DNA of 64,000 nt from Branchiostoma floridae (GCF_000003815.2 NC_049993.1:12158098-12222097); one strand, 5' to 3'. Shown: positions 1 through 12,970, counted from the stretch's first letter. Notes: generated from the sequence alone by a model not told the origin. A program made the numbers and translations.

Positions 1-429
1 TTGTACTTGTAGCATTTGACACCATCTGTCATGCAAAATGAACAAATTTTCATGAAAGCGCAGCGCGTTGGTTTGGATTATTTTTGCCAGCCCCTCCACT
101 ATACTAAAAGATTCTGGGGAGAACCCTGAGCTGGTATACTGGCTATACAGATGCAGATAAATAAATGCCCTTATTACCTTACTTGACTTTATCTTAATGC
201 AAATCACAAACATTATGGAATACAATGTCATTACGATACGGTCTTGGATTTGCAAGGCATTGAAGGCAATTATGATTATCAAAAATAATTCTAGATAAAG
301 CCTTTCTCACACCATTTGCTTTATCTCCATCTCCATTAGCCCAAGGGTCACATTGCTATCATACATCATGAAATATGACTTAATATTCAGGCATTAAAGG
401 TCTCTTGATATTGAACTCAAAGCATGCAG

Positions 430-1000
430 CATGCCTCCCTTACAAATGTAGCTTCAAGCTCAAGGAAATCCGACTTGCTTGACCCATGACACTTCTTCCT
501 GGCCTTTAAAAATGGTGGGTAAAAATAGATACGTAACATGTTACAAATGTAAATCAGAGGTATATGGATTCAGCTAGGTAAAGAATTACAAAGGAAGGCA
601 ACTAGTTCCTCGTTGAGACTCGTCATGAATAGTTCATCCAGCTCGCTTGACCTATAGCACTTCTGTTTCAAGTCTGAGATGTGTGGATGTTATGAACAAA
701 CAGTTTTTGTGAAGTTCACCTGGCTTGATTAATCAGTAACACTGCTTCCTGGCTTTCAAAATAATGGGCAAAAATATATATATAAAATGAGTGGTAAACA
801 GATTCATCAAGTCTATAAGTACTCCTATTTATTGCAATTTCAAACACCTTACTTAGTCATAAACAGTTCATCCATCCTGCTAGACACAGCGCTTCTTCTA
901 AACCTTTCAGATGGAGAATAAAAATAAATATGGGACAAGGATTTACCAACAAAAGCAACCGTTACAAGTTTGAGCCGTGTGTCATGAGCAGGTTTTGTAA
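430..1000. repeat. Degenerate local tandem repeat
   Basis: A block containing 'cttgacc', then 'cacttcttcctggc', then 'aatggtgggtaaaaata' recurs in diverged form near 476, 645, 724 and 875, each time near a phrase like 'agttcatcca' or 'gaagttcac'. Spacing is irregular (about 80-170 bp). It reads as an old, decayed tandem array; no coding is seen. Confidence 0.4.
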
Positions 1001-1755
1001 AGTTCACATCCTAAATAGCCTCAGGCCAAGGAAAGGCTAAGTGTGTCTTACAGCATTATCCAACGGAAGTGGCCAACCTCAACCAGACAAAGACACTGCA
1101 ACAAACACAAGATTACTATGGCTAAATGTCATTGTATAGACTACAAGATTTGAAAGGTTGGATAGCTGTGTAAAATTTATACCTATACTATAGTCAGTCG
1201 AGTACAGGTTAACAATGATGTTACCACCCAGGTAAGTACAACATCACATCGGAGGTTAAATACACTGACAATGTAAGTATTTTACTATTCTAAGTTTAAC
1301 AGTTTCTTCCATAAGCAGACTAGAAACAGGAACCACCACAGTCTGTAGAAAGCGAGTGATCTTATGACCTCCAACGTGTAACCTAATGAGATTACGAAAC
1401 AATCCTAGTAAACTTCTCTATAAAGTATAATGAGATTTTGAAACAATCCTAGTAGACTTCTCTAAATACACAGGCCAGGGAGTTTACTGTTTTGTCTCAA
1501 AACAAAGGCAAGTAATCGGATTACGCTATGGCCAGTTTTCACCAACTCTACACGAGACAAAAGCCATACTTTGAAAACCAACCCTATGATTCACTCCTAT
1601 AGGATAAACACTAATGGGGAGGTTACTACAGGTCAATGGACAAAGGCAGGACTGACGCCATAGCTGACACAGGAGTGGCGGCATGAGAGGGGGCCGTGTG
1701 AGTATCATAACCAGAGACAATAGTGGTGTGAGTACCTGTGACCGCAAAGCTGTAC

Positions 1756-1834
1756 CTGACGCCAGGCCGCGCCCTGAAACTGCACGGCTACGCACTTGAA
1801 CCTTTTTCATGGTGCCTGGCGTTGACACTGACAT
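1756..1834 (-). CDS. Possible start-codon exon of an unknown gene (weak)
   Basis: Reading leftwards, an ATG at 1834 opens 26 codons (MSVSTPGTMKKVQVRSR...) with GC-rich third positions and stops at a donor-like CAG|GTACAG at 1756/1755, leaving phase 1. An acceptor-like AG directly precedes the ATG, but its pyrimidine tract is poor. The leftward promoter at about 5000-5145 has no coding exon of its own, so this could be the second, coding exon of that gene. I recognise no family and no further exon. It could be chance. Confidence 0.22.
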
Positions 1835-2668
1835 CTTGCAGTGGCACTTGATTTAATGACGGCGCAGCTGAGAATGGGGATCTCAGTCAAGGTCAACACT
1901 ACTTACCGTACTTGCCGAGGGCAAGGTTAAACAGCTGACTTAACCAAAGCGTACTCAGTCCACTGAAGTATGTTATTTTATCCATGCCGTTCAGACGCTA
2001 AGGCAGCTCTCTACATGGCATGCACCAAAAAGGACTGAAAGACGAAGTCATGGTGACAGACACTAAGCCGCCCCAGACGATAACACCAACGTAAACTTGT
2101 CGCTCCAAGTCAGACAAAAACAGGCAAAGGCTACATACCAAGGGTGGCTACATCAATGTTACATGGAGATAGGATTTACAACACTAATACAGACCCTGCA
2201 GACCTCAGTCTACAGTTAGTCCTCCTGGTCAAATTCCGATAATGGCGCAACAGACTTGCTCAAGTCCATAGGACCAACTTGGCTGACTTTCCTACGCTAT
2301 CAGTACTGGTTTATACAATGTGAAACCCATTGGCAGGTTTTCAAGTTTCAAGGAAAAATAATCTCCAGCCAACAGAATTTCAATATTTTGACCTCTGTTG
2401 GCCCCTTCAAAAAGGTTAACACTCTAACCAAACTGCACAATATACATGTATAAATATAAACAGTGTACAGTACTGCAGCGATTCCAGATTGCAAGACTAG
2501 ATGGGGTTAAAAGAGACATGTTAATCTGCACATCGTGGTGAGCTTCAGGTTTTAGCTTGTACCAGTTTTGCCTCCCAGGCAATCCCTTTAATGACTACAT
2601 GGTCATGATTTTTTAAAAAATCTTAATCAAAGGCTTACTGGGGAACAACAGATGATAAACCAGATATT

Positions 2669-2794
2669 GAGTGAGTGAGTGAGTGAGTGAGTGAGTGAGT
2701 GAGTGAGTGAGTGAGTGAGTGAGTGAGTGAGTGAGTGAGTGGAGTGAGTGAGTGAGTGAGTGAGTGAGTGAGTGAGTGAGTGAGTAAGTGAGTG
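2669..2794. repeat. (GAGT)n microsatellite
   Basis: About 126 bp of nearly perfect tetranucleotide repeat with one phase slip near 2742 and a substitution near 2786. The same repeat recurs at 60460-60581. Confidence 0.95.
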
Positions 2795-4992
2795 ATCACA
2801 GAAATTTACACCTCAATGTACCTCAAGGCTTTTGGCAATTTGTAGCTACACATTTGTAGCTCTCTGTACCCATTTATAATTATAAATACATAAATGGCAG
2901 GATTTTAAGTATGTTACTGTGTCACACAAAGTATACATGGACAGACTTTCCTATCATTGGGTAAATATAGCAAGCTGCTCTTAAACACTGCCACAATAGA
3001 AAGTATAACTGCCACACTAGCTTTCTGCTAGGTGATTTAAGACTTTCTTTATTTCACTAATGGAATATGCATGTATGTGACTACAGAAAAAATGGTCTGT
3101 CAAAAAACGACAAAGCACCTAACCTACACATTCTAACTCTAAGCCATGATATACAAAGGGCACTACATTGACAGAATTAGATATCTAAAGCTTCATATGT
3201 ACAGTAGGCTTGACTTAAAAGCTAATGGCTCCTAACTTTTAGCAATAAGGTTTCCGCATATCTTTTGATGGCTTGTTGCACATTAGCTTTAAGCTGGGAT
3301 AAGTGCCTTTAAAAGTCAGTTTTTATCTGTGAGACTTATCAGTCCTTTTAGGACATCTGTAATGTCTTTTAGCATCTTTATCTACTGACTGACTGACTTT
3401 TCTACCAAGCATTGAAGACAAACACACAGCCAGGACATCTGTGGTTGGTTTCTCACCCTGGTATAGAATGTGAACTTTTCTCTGGCACATCTCCAAAGCA
3501 CCACTCAAAGTGGACTGATTTGTGAGGCTGTACTATGACATTAAAACATTATAGGCGGAAATGGATTGAAGAATGATCAAAAAGCAGTGCAAGATATCAA
3601 TTATTTATAACCACAGTTTCGAAATACCAGCCAAGCAGTTTTAGAATCATACCTAAATCTATGACACAGGTCAGATGTGTACAAAGCACCACAAACAGTT
3701 GGATATAGGCACAGTATTGGGGTTAGCAAGAAATTCTAACTGGTCGGTAGTTGAAGAGAAAGATCAAAGCCGCAGAGGGAATAAAAGTGTGTCAATGGTT
3801 ACCAATGTTACAAATACCATGACCAGTTGCTTGTCTACCTGCATACCATCAACAGAAAATTGATACCAAACTCCAAACAACGTAGAAAGTACAAGCTAGG
3901 GGAATAAAGTTAGGGGGCAAGTAAAGAAATCTAGGCTTCACTATAGAAGGTGGTACATGTACCAGGAGTCCAGGACTATTGTCGCTATAGCCTCTATCAA
4001 ATCACAATTGAACCTACAAGTGACTGACACACCAATTTAACCTCCTTGGTCAGACTGATACCATTACATGTATTGGCAAAGTTGGGAGACTTAAACTTTC
4101 CTATATTTATCAAGTATGCAAAACGGCTATAATGATGTCCATGCATGTCCCATAGATAGCACCATTGATAGTCAAGGCATGTAAAGAACCCCTAATGGGC
4201 CTCAATGCTTGATCTGTCACTTTCTCTAATAACGATAATCACTCAGGTATTTTTGCTTGAGGGGCAAATTATGACGAAGCAAACTGTTGATGCAATCACA
4301 TTGTAGTGCTAGGCTTGTTATTTGTTTGTTGTACACGCTTACAAAGATACAACCTTAGCAAATAAATAATAACATATGTCACATCACAAACAAAATGTGG
4401 ATGACAAAATTCATTCTTTTGGAAATCTTCTGATCTCCATAAATCATTAACTGTTTCTAGTTGTGTTTCAATCTTTAAAAAATCACTGAGGCAGACATTA
4501 GGGCTTTCCTATCCGGGGTCAATGACCGTGACCGGAACGGACACATGCTGTGTCGGACGGTTTTCCAGGAACAACAGACCGTCGGTTTTTCACAAACATC
4601 CGACTTTTCACGACAGTTCATAGGTCGGGCAGAAGTTGTACTTGGTGATGTAGGTCATCTGGACAATCATTACTCCAATCTACAACTGGTCCCTTGATTG
4701 GAATAACCGGATATCCAGCCGATCTCTTTAGAAAAATCTTTCTGGAATAGATCTTGTGCTCAGGGTCTCTTGGCGTGATGGCGCCTGCTACGCGAAACTC
4801 GTCGCGTAGCTGGCTGTGATTCGTATATGGTCGGCAAAAACATCGAGATGATCACTTCGGAAGCTTCGCTACGCTAAAACTACACACATATGGCACCAGT
4901 GGTACTAAGGAAGGTCATTGGGAAACACTCTTGATAGTATCTAGCTACAATCTAAACCAATCACGGCGTATATAAGGGAGGTAGAAGAGAAA

Positions 4993-5145
4993 ACTTACGA
5001 ATAGTTTGCTGGCTTTCACCCAGGCGCCGCCATGTTGCCATCCGTCGGTCGGTAATCACGTGACCTAGGGCTGGTGAGTCACACCCCTGGCTCTGGAGTG
5101 GCCCTTCCAGGAAGGCCATGGGTCATTACGTCACAGGCCCCGCCA
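4993..5145 (-). promoter_or_regulatory. TATA-less leftward promoter and first (5' UTR) exon
   Basis: Read on the minus strand the order is: GC-box-like GGCGGGGCC (5136-5144), CRE/ATF-like GTGACGTAA (5126-5134), E-box TCACGTGA (5056-5063), then CAACATGGCGGCGCC (5024-5038), then a strong splice donor C|GTAAGTTTTC at 4999/4998. The ATGGCGG core matches the YY1 motif, which typically sits just downstream of the start site in the sense orientation of TATA-less metazoan promoters. The ATG inside it meets a stop after a few codons, so this exon is probably untranslated. Orientation is supported by both the YY1 motif and the donor. The gene served must lie to the left. Confidence 0.55.
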
Positions 5146-5356
5146 AATTTGAATTTGACGCTTAATCTTTATGACATAATGAAATTCTTCATAAAGCTGA
5201 ATTCATTGTCATAATCACAGCTTAGCTTCGAGTGTATGCTCTAGATACTATATGCTGGTCCAAATGGTTGGTTGGTTCTCTCGCTCTCGCGAAATTTAGA
5301 AATTTTTGATAGCGTAGTATTGATAGGACGTTATTATTAAAAGTAGTTTTGGGCAG

Positions 5357-5582
5357 TAATCTTGCAAGCTACAAAATACTGTAAATGCAGAAACTCTCGC
5401 GGTGGTTTTAAATGTTCGCGGTTTTCGCGGTGGCCGCTTCACCGCGAACTTAAAACCACCGCGAACATTTTTCATGGCAGTGTGAGACCACAGTGCATGG
5501 TGCTACCGCGAACCACCGCGAAAAGTCATTTTAACGCTACCTCGAAATTAAATCCCCGCGAACTTAAATGCATTTAAATTGT
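5357..5582. mobile_element. MITE-like element, TIR beginning tactgtaaatgcag
   Basis: The left end 'tactgtaaatgcag' and the reverse complement of the right end 'tacaatttaaatgcat' are similar. The interior is made of repeated, palindromic 'ttcgcggtggt' and 'accaccgcgaa' blocks. No coding capacity, about 225 bp, so a non-autonomous DNA element is the best reading. An open frame across it (5362-5577, plus) is a by-product. Confidence 0.6.
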
Positions 5583-6114
5583 AACCCTTAGACCATATTG
5601 TTGTACATTGCATACCAAAATTACTTATCTCAACGACAGACACACCCTTTTTTCTATTCATTAATTGATTGCTTGCTTGCTTGAATCCAAATTGAAGACC
5701 CAGATTTGCGACAAGGACATTGATGTACAGGACAGACCTGGTCTCGCGTGTGTGCGTGTCGTGTGCATGATTACAGATACATCGTTCGATGCACAGTCAG
5801 ACGTGCGGGTTGAGAAGTAGGTCGGTGCGGCGCCACTACGGAAAGTGTCTCGCTACCCTCCCGCCAATTATCGGATAACCGTGTCATGGCGGCGAGAGTT
5901 TTGCGTTTCGTGCACGTAGCCAGCTCTCCAAAAGGCACTGGGAATAGGAGAAACACCAAAATCACCCGGTAAAACAAACATGAGTGGGTCAGAGTTTGTT
6001 CTTCCCTATAGAGAAAACCGTTCGTCCCACACGGCCCCTCATCGTCGTGCGTGCGTCAGCATGGCAAATGAGTGACAGATGTCGATGTTTTTAATATCGC
6101 ATGCCATGCTGTTA

Positions 6115-6226
6115 TACTCTCCAAGCAGAGGTAGTGGTTGTGATCGTTACAATACAGGAGAGGAGCTAGCCTGTAAAAATCACAACCACTACTATCTCCT
6201 GAACCCAACCTCTGCTTGGGGAATAA
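6115..6226. mobile_element. Hairpin MITE with ccaagcagaggt ends
   Basis: The two ends are inverted copies of one another ('ctccaagcagaggt' at the left, 'acctctgcttgggg' at the right), followed inwards by matching 'agtggttgtgat' and 'atcacaaccact'. The motif 'tctgcttggaga' or its complement recurs near 6550, 6710, 61930 and 62690, so this end sequence belongs to a dispersed family. Confidence 0.6.
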
Positions 6227-6479
6227 TCCTGTTACACTGCACTGTATAATAGTATAGACGAAGCAAGTGGATGATCATGTCCAGACTACATAGCTCCGTA
6301 TTTAGGCCAATACATTTGTAATGCTCTAAAAAAGAGAGAATCTATAGTACAGTAACAGACCAAATTGTCAAACTTGCATATTACACTATGTCAATACGCC
6401 ATTTATGTTCACATTTCTATACTATATTTGTATGTAGTTATAGAACTTAGACGAGTATCATTGTATTAATTGACTTGTT

Positions 6480-6545
6480 ATTGTTGCCTTACAATTGTAC
6501 CATGTACAAATGTTGTGCAATAAAGTTCATTCATTCATTCATTGT
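6480..6545 (+). mobile_element. Retroposon 3' tail with (ATTC)n
   Basis: The string 'tgttgtgcaataaagttc' followed by ATTC repeats recurs in reverse orientation at 12930-12968 and, diverged, at 14362-14400. A shared AATAAA-bearing 3' end followed by a short tandem tail is typical of non-LTR retroposons or SINEs. No upstream coding remnant is recognisable. Confidence 0.45.
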
Positions 6546-7657
6546 ATAATCTCCAAGCAGATATAGAAAGGCAAAATCGTAACATTTCTCTAGTTCCGGA
6601 AAGCAGCTAGTTATTTCTTTGTTTCTTTGTTTTGTTCTACAGAAAGGCCCACTGCTCTACGGAACCGGTAGCCTGGAAAAACGTTACGGTTTTGACTTCC
6701 TGTATCTGCTTGGGGATTGGTAATGCAGCCATAGAGCCAGTAATATGACATAAGATTAGCAATGACATCATCTTTTCTTCTTCCAAATCTACCTTGGACT
6801 CAAACGAAGCAAAGCACTTTTTCGTCATCTAGTAGTGCAATGTTTATTTTCTCGGGTAGTTTGCAAAGCGCGAAGGGTACTCTTCTCAATACTGTATTGG
6901 GTCCTTTTACCTGCAAAGGTTTGACGCTTAAGGTTAACTCCTGAAACTCCCTTATACACGGGGCCATCTAGTTGCAATGATTAGCAATGCACAGTATTAC
7001 AGCCCAGTAAATGCTGTTCGACTACACAGTCTACCATATATACGTACCAGTGATGCTAGTACTACATGTAGAAACTCAGTCAAACATTATGCATTGCTGT
7101 GATCTGATGATATTGATGGCAAACACAGAACATTAAAGTTCGAAAAATACTTTTCGGTTCTTATGATGTAATCGTTATAAAACGCATGGAATGTTTTTAG
7201 AGATAACATCTGACCCAAAGTTCAGTTGTCACGCACCCAGACAGTGAGCCACACGTAAAATGAGTCGTTCCCACGTCACAGACTTCAGGTGGGACAGGTA
7301 GCACCTCACCTGGCCCTGCGGCACCACACCTGCAGTGTTTCACACCAGCTGACAACTAGACAACAATAGAGATATTAATGTACGGTACACTGAGGGTCAC
7401 AATTTGTTTTCATGTGCGGCGGTATAAGTAGGGCAAGTGGCGCCCATACACAATACGGGCAGAGCGCTCCGGTCAGTATAGCCGCTCCCGGGTCCAAAAT
7501 ACAGTCTAAATAGAAATGGGGATCTGGACGAGTAAAGTGTCGGTCAAAAAGTGTCCAACTCGGTATTTCATTATGCAAAGTGTCCCACTACACTCATGCT
7601 TTCTGTAAAACTCAGACATGGTTAACGTTGGTTGATGTACTTGCTCGACGAAAAAAG

Positions 7658-7905
7658 GATTGTCACTCTCGCCGGAGGCACGTTGGAGGTACAGTAGATT
7701 TCGACAATGCAAACGTGCCTCCAACGAAATCCAACGCGTCTTCATTCTGCCTCCAACGTCATTGTGCCTCCAACGTCATTGTGCCTCCAACGAAAACCAA
7801 TGTGCCCGCAACAAAGGCACTGTTTATGAAATTTAAAAAAATTACGCAAGTGGAAAGATGCCTCCGCAGTATCTCCAACGTGCCTCCGCTTGGTGAGAGT
7901 GGCGA
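7658..7905. mobile_element. TIR element with internal 17-bp repeats
   Basis: The left end 'cactctcgccggaggcacg' matches the reverse complement of the right end ('ccactctcaccaagcggagg', continuing 'cacgttggag'), giving about 35 bp of imperfect TIR. Inside, 'gtgcctccaacgtcatt' repeats in tandem near 7750-7800. No real coding; non-autonomous DNA transposon likely. Confidence 0.65.
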
Positions 7906-9461
7906 GTATGATCATATTCATCATCATCAACTTCACCGCATGTCATAGTGTCCACTGAGGCAGTTCGTAATTGTTCTACAAAGTTTTTTATCTGATGCTG
8001 TCCGTTGTACATCACTCATTGTATAAAGCTGAAATTTCACATGTCTCTATTGGTCGCACCTCTCTATACCGTTTTATAGGTGCTCAAGTAGAGTAAGGTG
8101 CACCGGTGTGATAATGGAACCAATTGAATGTACAGAGCGATCTGATCAGGATACTTTAGATGAAAGCTGTTTATCCTTAAAGCCTTCTAGACTGATTTAT
8201 CACTGTCTAAGAGAACCAAACATGTGTACAGATTTTTTTCGTGTTACGAGTAAAAATTTTGTGAAGTTTTGTTTCCATTGGCTAGAGGCAGATCAGTCTA
8301 GAAAATATCTAACGAACAGCCCGAGTCTATGGGACCCTACTGGCTCCATTTTTATTACTATGTATGTCAAAAGTCTGTCTGAAACAAAGCTGGTGTTAAA
8401 AAAAATAACTGGCAATCATCTACCTGTAAACGCACAATTCACTGTTCACAGGTAGAATTTAACACCTTAGACAACTTCTAGACAACTTCTAGGCTGGATT
8501 TTTACGGTCTGATTCCTTATTGTAGACCTAGTTGTTACCTGGCCCGAAAAATGCTTTACACAACCACAAAGTCCTGCAACAAAAAAGCCTTTATTCAACC
8601 GGCACAACACGACAGTATCACAACATGGGGGAAGCTTTGTATAGGTTACGTAGTGATGGACAAGGGTTTAACCATTGCATCAAGTTAAGCCAGGAAAGGC
8701 AGCTTGCCGAGACGAAACTCTTTTGTTTGTTTGAACCTTTGTTTATTCATGCATGAAAGCTCAAATCGGCCTGTAGGCGAGCTTTTCATTGAGGTTTCGA
8801 AGGAAGAGGTAAGGGTCAGACAAAGTATATAACAAAGATACATTTTACATCACAAGTTCGAATGAGTCCTGTAAGTCTAAATACACAATTTGTACATACA
8901 TGGTACAAAATACATAATAGTGAGAGCCGTACATGATTCGAGTCCGTTTTCTTCTTCAGGTTAATGTTTCCCAAGAGTTCTTATCTCCAAGATTCCCTCA
9001 CAAAACGGCACAACTTTCATACAATTATTATACCCTGGAAATCAGACTTTGATCCAGGGCCGACAGAGAATCTATTCGGCAGCCAAGGAAGGTCTTCCCG
9101 AGGACCTTAGATAAGCACTCCGGGGATTTGTCAAGCGGTGAGAGTTTGCCCCTGTCCCTGGTGCTGAATGACATTCACACTGACACTGACACCCCTGTCC
9201 CTGCTGCTTTCCCCGCATGATAATTAATACCGATAATTTTACATTTCTTATGCATGTAGACAAAACTTATCTGCACTTAAATAAACATCTACAAAGAAAC
9301 GAGAAGAAGCCGATGTATTCACATTAGCTTGGGCATGTATTTGGTGTATTTGTAAATATCTCTACTGGTCTAGAGGGCCTAGGACTTCTCACAGCGATGA
9401 AAGACATGCTGTTCTGGAAGTCAAACTTTACATACTTGCTACACCTCATAGAGGATGATTA

Positions 9462-9483
9462 ATGATGATGATGATGATGATGT
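9462..9483. repeat. (GAT)n microsatellite
   Basis: A short run of GAT repeats in otherwise unique non-coding sequence. Confidence 0.8.
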
Positions 9484-9920
9484 AAATATCTCTTTTTTGT
9501 TGCTTCGCCCATTGGGGAAAATATGTTTAAGAAAGGTAATTCTTTCAGTATAGCATACACTGTAGATATCAGTGAAATGAAATACTGACTGGTACATCAT
9601 GACGATCACCACAAGGCACTAATGCTATAAGGGCGTATCCGCATCAATGGCCATCATGCATGTTTCCGTCGGTGTGCCATTTCCTCTTCATTGTAGATGT
9701 TTCCTCGAGTATGTATGAGCTCTGTTGCTACAAGATACTGCCCATACGGTTAGTGTGGAATTAGTTTTCTTTTTTACTCTTGACGAATTTTGCTGATTTT
9801 ACAGCCGGAAATGAGACGCGAGCGCAGGTCGTCCTTTCACTGCCACATTCGGGACGCTAATCTCCTAGTGGCATGTTGGGCACTGTTTAGCCTTTTGATA
9901 CTGTCTTATGTTTGTCTCTC

Positions 9921-10115
9921 GCAGACTGACTACGCTGGCTGTTATAAGGAGATTTATTTGCCAGGGGAGTTTTCCTGCCAAAGAAGTTGGCCGGTCTCTG
10001 AGGTTAAACATTAACATTAGCGTAGACTGACTCCCCTGGCCAATTTCCCGATTTTATGACGAATTCTAGATCTACTATCTCCGTATCCTCGTAGGACGGC
10101 CTGGTGGAGGCTAGT
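9921..10115. repeat. Dispersed repeat A, copy 1
   Basis: Contains the phrases 'cagactgactacgctggct', 'gccaggggagtt', 'gactcccctggccaatttcc' and 'ggcctggtggaggct' in that order. The same ordered set appears at 14236-14705 and 60896-61100. It has partial inverted symmetry ('aggggagtt...ggcc' against 'gactcccctggcc'). Likely a non-autonomous element. Confidence 0.65.
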
Positions 10116-10384
10116 CTTATGCCACCGGTAAATCTGCATGGAGCTTACAACGCCGCCGGATCCGGTGTCAAGATTAGTGGTTACGACGACTATTTGCTTC
10201 AACAAAAGCTCAGAATATGGATACTTAGAGTATATATAGCCTATATATATAGCGACTACACCAGTGTCACTTACTTTCAGAATGTGAAAGGTGGAGGCTC
10301 GAGTTCTTGGAAAACACACGTTAAATTAAAACTGACAAACAACACGGTTTTTCTGACATACGATCTCCTTTCGTAATGGGTTTT

Positions 10385-10690
10385 GATTATCCTAAACCCT
10401 CCACACATTAATCTACTATGTTGCCATGAGAGATTGCGAAAGGTATTCATAACAGGGAGTGTGTGGTATGGTAATTCCAGTTTCTTGGACAGGGGGATCT
10501 TTCAATTTCTCCAATTATCATGACATATGTGTCAATCTTTTGGCTCTTTTGATTATCCTAAATCCTCCACACATTAATCTGGGATGTTGCCATGAGAGTT
10601 TGTGGCATGGTAATTCTGGTTTCTTGGATAGGGGGATTTCCCAATCTCTCCCATCATTACATAGGTGTCGATCTTTTGCTTCTTGGAACG
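10385..10690. repeat. Two-copy tandem duplication, period about 164 bp
   Basis: The segment starting 'gattatcctaaa' at 10386 is repeated from 10550, each copy continuing through 'cctccacacattaatct', 'gttgccatgagag' and 'tttcttgga.aggggga'. The second copy has a small internal deletion. Non-coding. Confidence 0.7.
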
Positions 10691-11897
10691 AACTAGTTTT
10701 CTTCTTTTTTTTTAGAAATTAATCATTTTGTAAGAAATGATTAAGTGGTGCGATCCACAGACTGTACGGTCGACGGTAGAAGTTAGCCCCCATGAGATCC
10801 ATCAGCAGGCAGAAATGTCTGAATATGGCGGCGGTTTAACTGGGGTCTATGTTTTGGCGTGTGTGTGTATTTGTTTGGGTCGACGTTATTTTGATGCTCT
10901 GTCAGCAGATTGATAGGAAGTGAGGGTGAAGATGACTACGAGATGACAGACTTGCCACAGTGACAGGAAGCACAGGTCAGAAGTGATAGAACTAGTCGTT
11001 AATCAGGCCAAGGAGTTGATGAAGACTCCTTGATTGATCAGACATAACAGTCCGCGCCATAGAACTTGCTATTTTATTTAAGGGAAGGCATTGTTTTTGG
11101 TATGTCTGTCCGTCCGTCCGTCTGTCTGATTGCGCAATTAAAAATATTTTCCATATGCTAGTCACTTTCGCCTTACAGTGGAATGGCAAGAAGTAATCAA
11201 TGTGCATATTTATTGTTGATGAAAACCTTTTGATATCCTCTTGTTGATAAATTACAAGTGAACAAGACATACGAGAAATTCTAGATAATTCAGTCTTGAG
11301 ATCTTCGAGCTGTTGAACATATACTGACCGTTGCCGACTTTTATGGCTAACGGCACAGCACAATGTTGGCTCCACCGCGCCTTTTTCCTAAACTATTCTG
11401 TGGGTAGGGAAAATAGTACAAATGGCCGAAAATGTAAAACAATCTACCAGAGATGTTAGCCAACTATGGGGATAGTATATTCTGCGTTTTGAGCTATGAT
11501 TTATCATTTCCCCTGTCCCCTGTAGGGCCCAGGTGCAAGGTGCTGCACTTTGCCTGGGCCAATCTTATTAATTCCAGTGCCGTACCGTTAGCCGTAAAAG
11601 TCAACAACAGTCAGCACATGTTGAATTAAAGCTTAGCCACAGGGTTCTAAGAACCAGCACATGTTCTCAATAGGTGGTGTGAATCTCAGACGCCTACTGT
11701 TATACGTTGTGTACACGTGTAACGATTAGTCCACATATTCAATGCAAACAATGTTTCACAACGTACCTTATACCTGGTATTCGGTGAAGGTTTCCAAGAT
11801 TTGTCTGCATATTTCATAAGTCCGTATTGAAGCCAACTTTCTGCTACATGTAAGAGGTTAACCCACAGGTATTTCTCCCCTCGTCCCTCCCTTTCTG

Positions 11898-11997
11898 NNN
11901 NNNNNNNNNNNNNNNNNNNNNNNNNNNNNNNNNNNNNNNNNNNNNNNNNNNNNNNNNNNNNNNNNNNNNNNNNNNNNNNNNNNNNNNNNNNNNNNNN
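11898..11997. other. Assembly gap (100 N)
   Basis: Exactly 100 N, the usual placeholder for a gap of unknown size. Sequence on either side need not be as close as it appears. Confidence 0.99.
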
Positions 11998-12401
11998 CCG
12001 GTCTAGAGGGAGTTGGAGAGATCCCTTAAGAACGATAATTACACCTGTTATTATTCTTAAGGGTGCCTCCCGGCCCCTAATGACGGCCTTTTCTTGAACA
12101 GATCTTATCTTTACGGTGACACATTCATAAAAAACGGCAACAAATGTGTTGCACTAAATCCTACAGCCTTCAATTCACACATCGTGACCATAAATCGACA
12201 CGCTACATATTGTGGATGACACCCATAGGCAAAGAGTAACAGCAGACTGAGTATATTGATGCTTAGGCAAGTGTTACGACCTAATATGTGATGATGTAAG
12301 CTGGTTGATACGCGCTGGCTCCCTACTGTTTCACCCCTATAGGGGCCCGGTAATCCATAGCCAAAGGGATTCAGTGCTTCACAGCGCAGATAGCCACAGT
12401 T

Positions 12402-12725
12402 ATAAGCCCGCTTTACAAATCAAGAATTTACCTCGGCCGACTTGTCGGCGAGCTCCCGGCTCCCGGAGTATGACCGGCGTTTTGGCGATTGATGGGGGTT
12501 CGGGCGATTTTAACAGCTTCGTGTGATGTCAGTTGTGCACCAAAAAAGTAGAAAGATGATCACTTGAATCTCCGGAGTGAAGCACCGAACCCCGTCCAAT
12601 TTGTGACGGAGCAGATTATTTGATTAAAAAAATACAGCCGATACTCGGGCGATGTTGATATTTGGCTAGCTCTGACCGATCTTCAAATTCGGCCGGCGTC
12701 CGCATGAATTGTAAAGCCGGCTTAA
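12402..12725. mobile_element. TIR element, ends taagccggctttacaa
   Basis: The left end 'taagcccgctttacaaatca' and the reverse complement of the right end, 'taagccggctttacaattca', form about 20 bp of TIR continuing into a weaker match. The interior has 'ggcgattg' and 'gggcgat' phrases and no coding sequence. Best read as a MITE of about 320 bp. Confidence 0.6.
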
Positions 12726-12854
12726 AGACGTTAATAATAAAATCTATAGTTTCAAGCTGATACAAAAACGCTATCAATAATTCTTACTGTAAGCGTGAGA
12801 CCCGTGGAGTAGCAGTGTTCACTTTTGAAAAGGAGAAATCTTTCTTGTTCTTTT

Positions 12855-12970
12855 CTATAGTTATGTCCCTGTCACATTTGGCGAAAATCAATCGGACGAC
12901 GAGTCTGCGGCAATCGCCCGAGCCTCGCTTATAATAGTAACTTTATTGCACAACAATTGTACAAGCAAAG
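12855..12970. mobile_element. Fragment of the 29402-29596 MITE family, then a retroposon tail
   Basis: 12862-12912 matches one arm of the hairpin MITE at 29402-29596 ('gaaaatcaatcggacgacga' and 'tctgcg'), so it is a solo or truncated copy. It is followed at 12930-12968 by the reverse complement of the AATAAA-bearing tail seen at 6480-6545. Confidence 0.5.

Larger units (their letters stand above)
1..4980. other. Non-coding stretch left of a leftward promoter
   Basis: No convincing coding exon was found here apart from one weak candidate at 1756-1834. The stretch is AT-rich, holds a degenerate tandem repeat (about 430-1000) and a GAGT microsatellite, and lies downstream of the minus-strand promoter near 5000-5145. 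It is therefore most simply intron of a gene running off the left edge. That reading is inference. Confidence 0.4.

Noticed and set aside
9790-10014. 74-aa hydrophobic open frame
   Set aside because: It runs into dispersed repeat A and has no family pattern or splice context.
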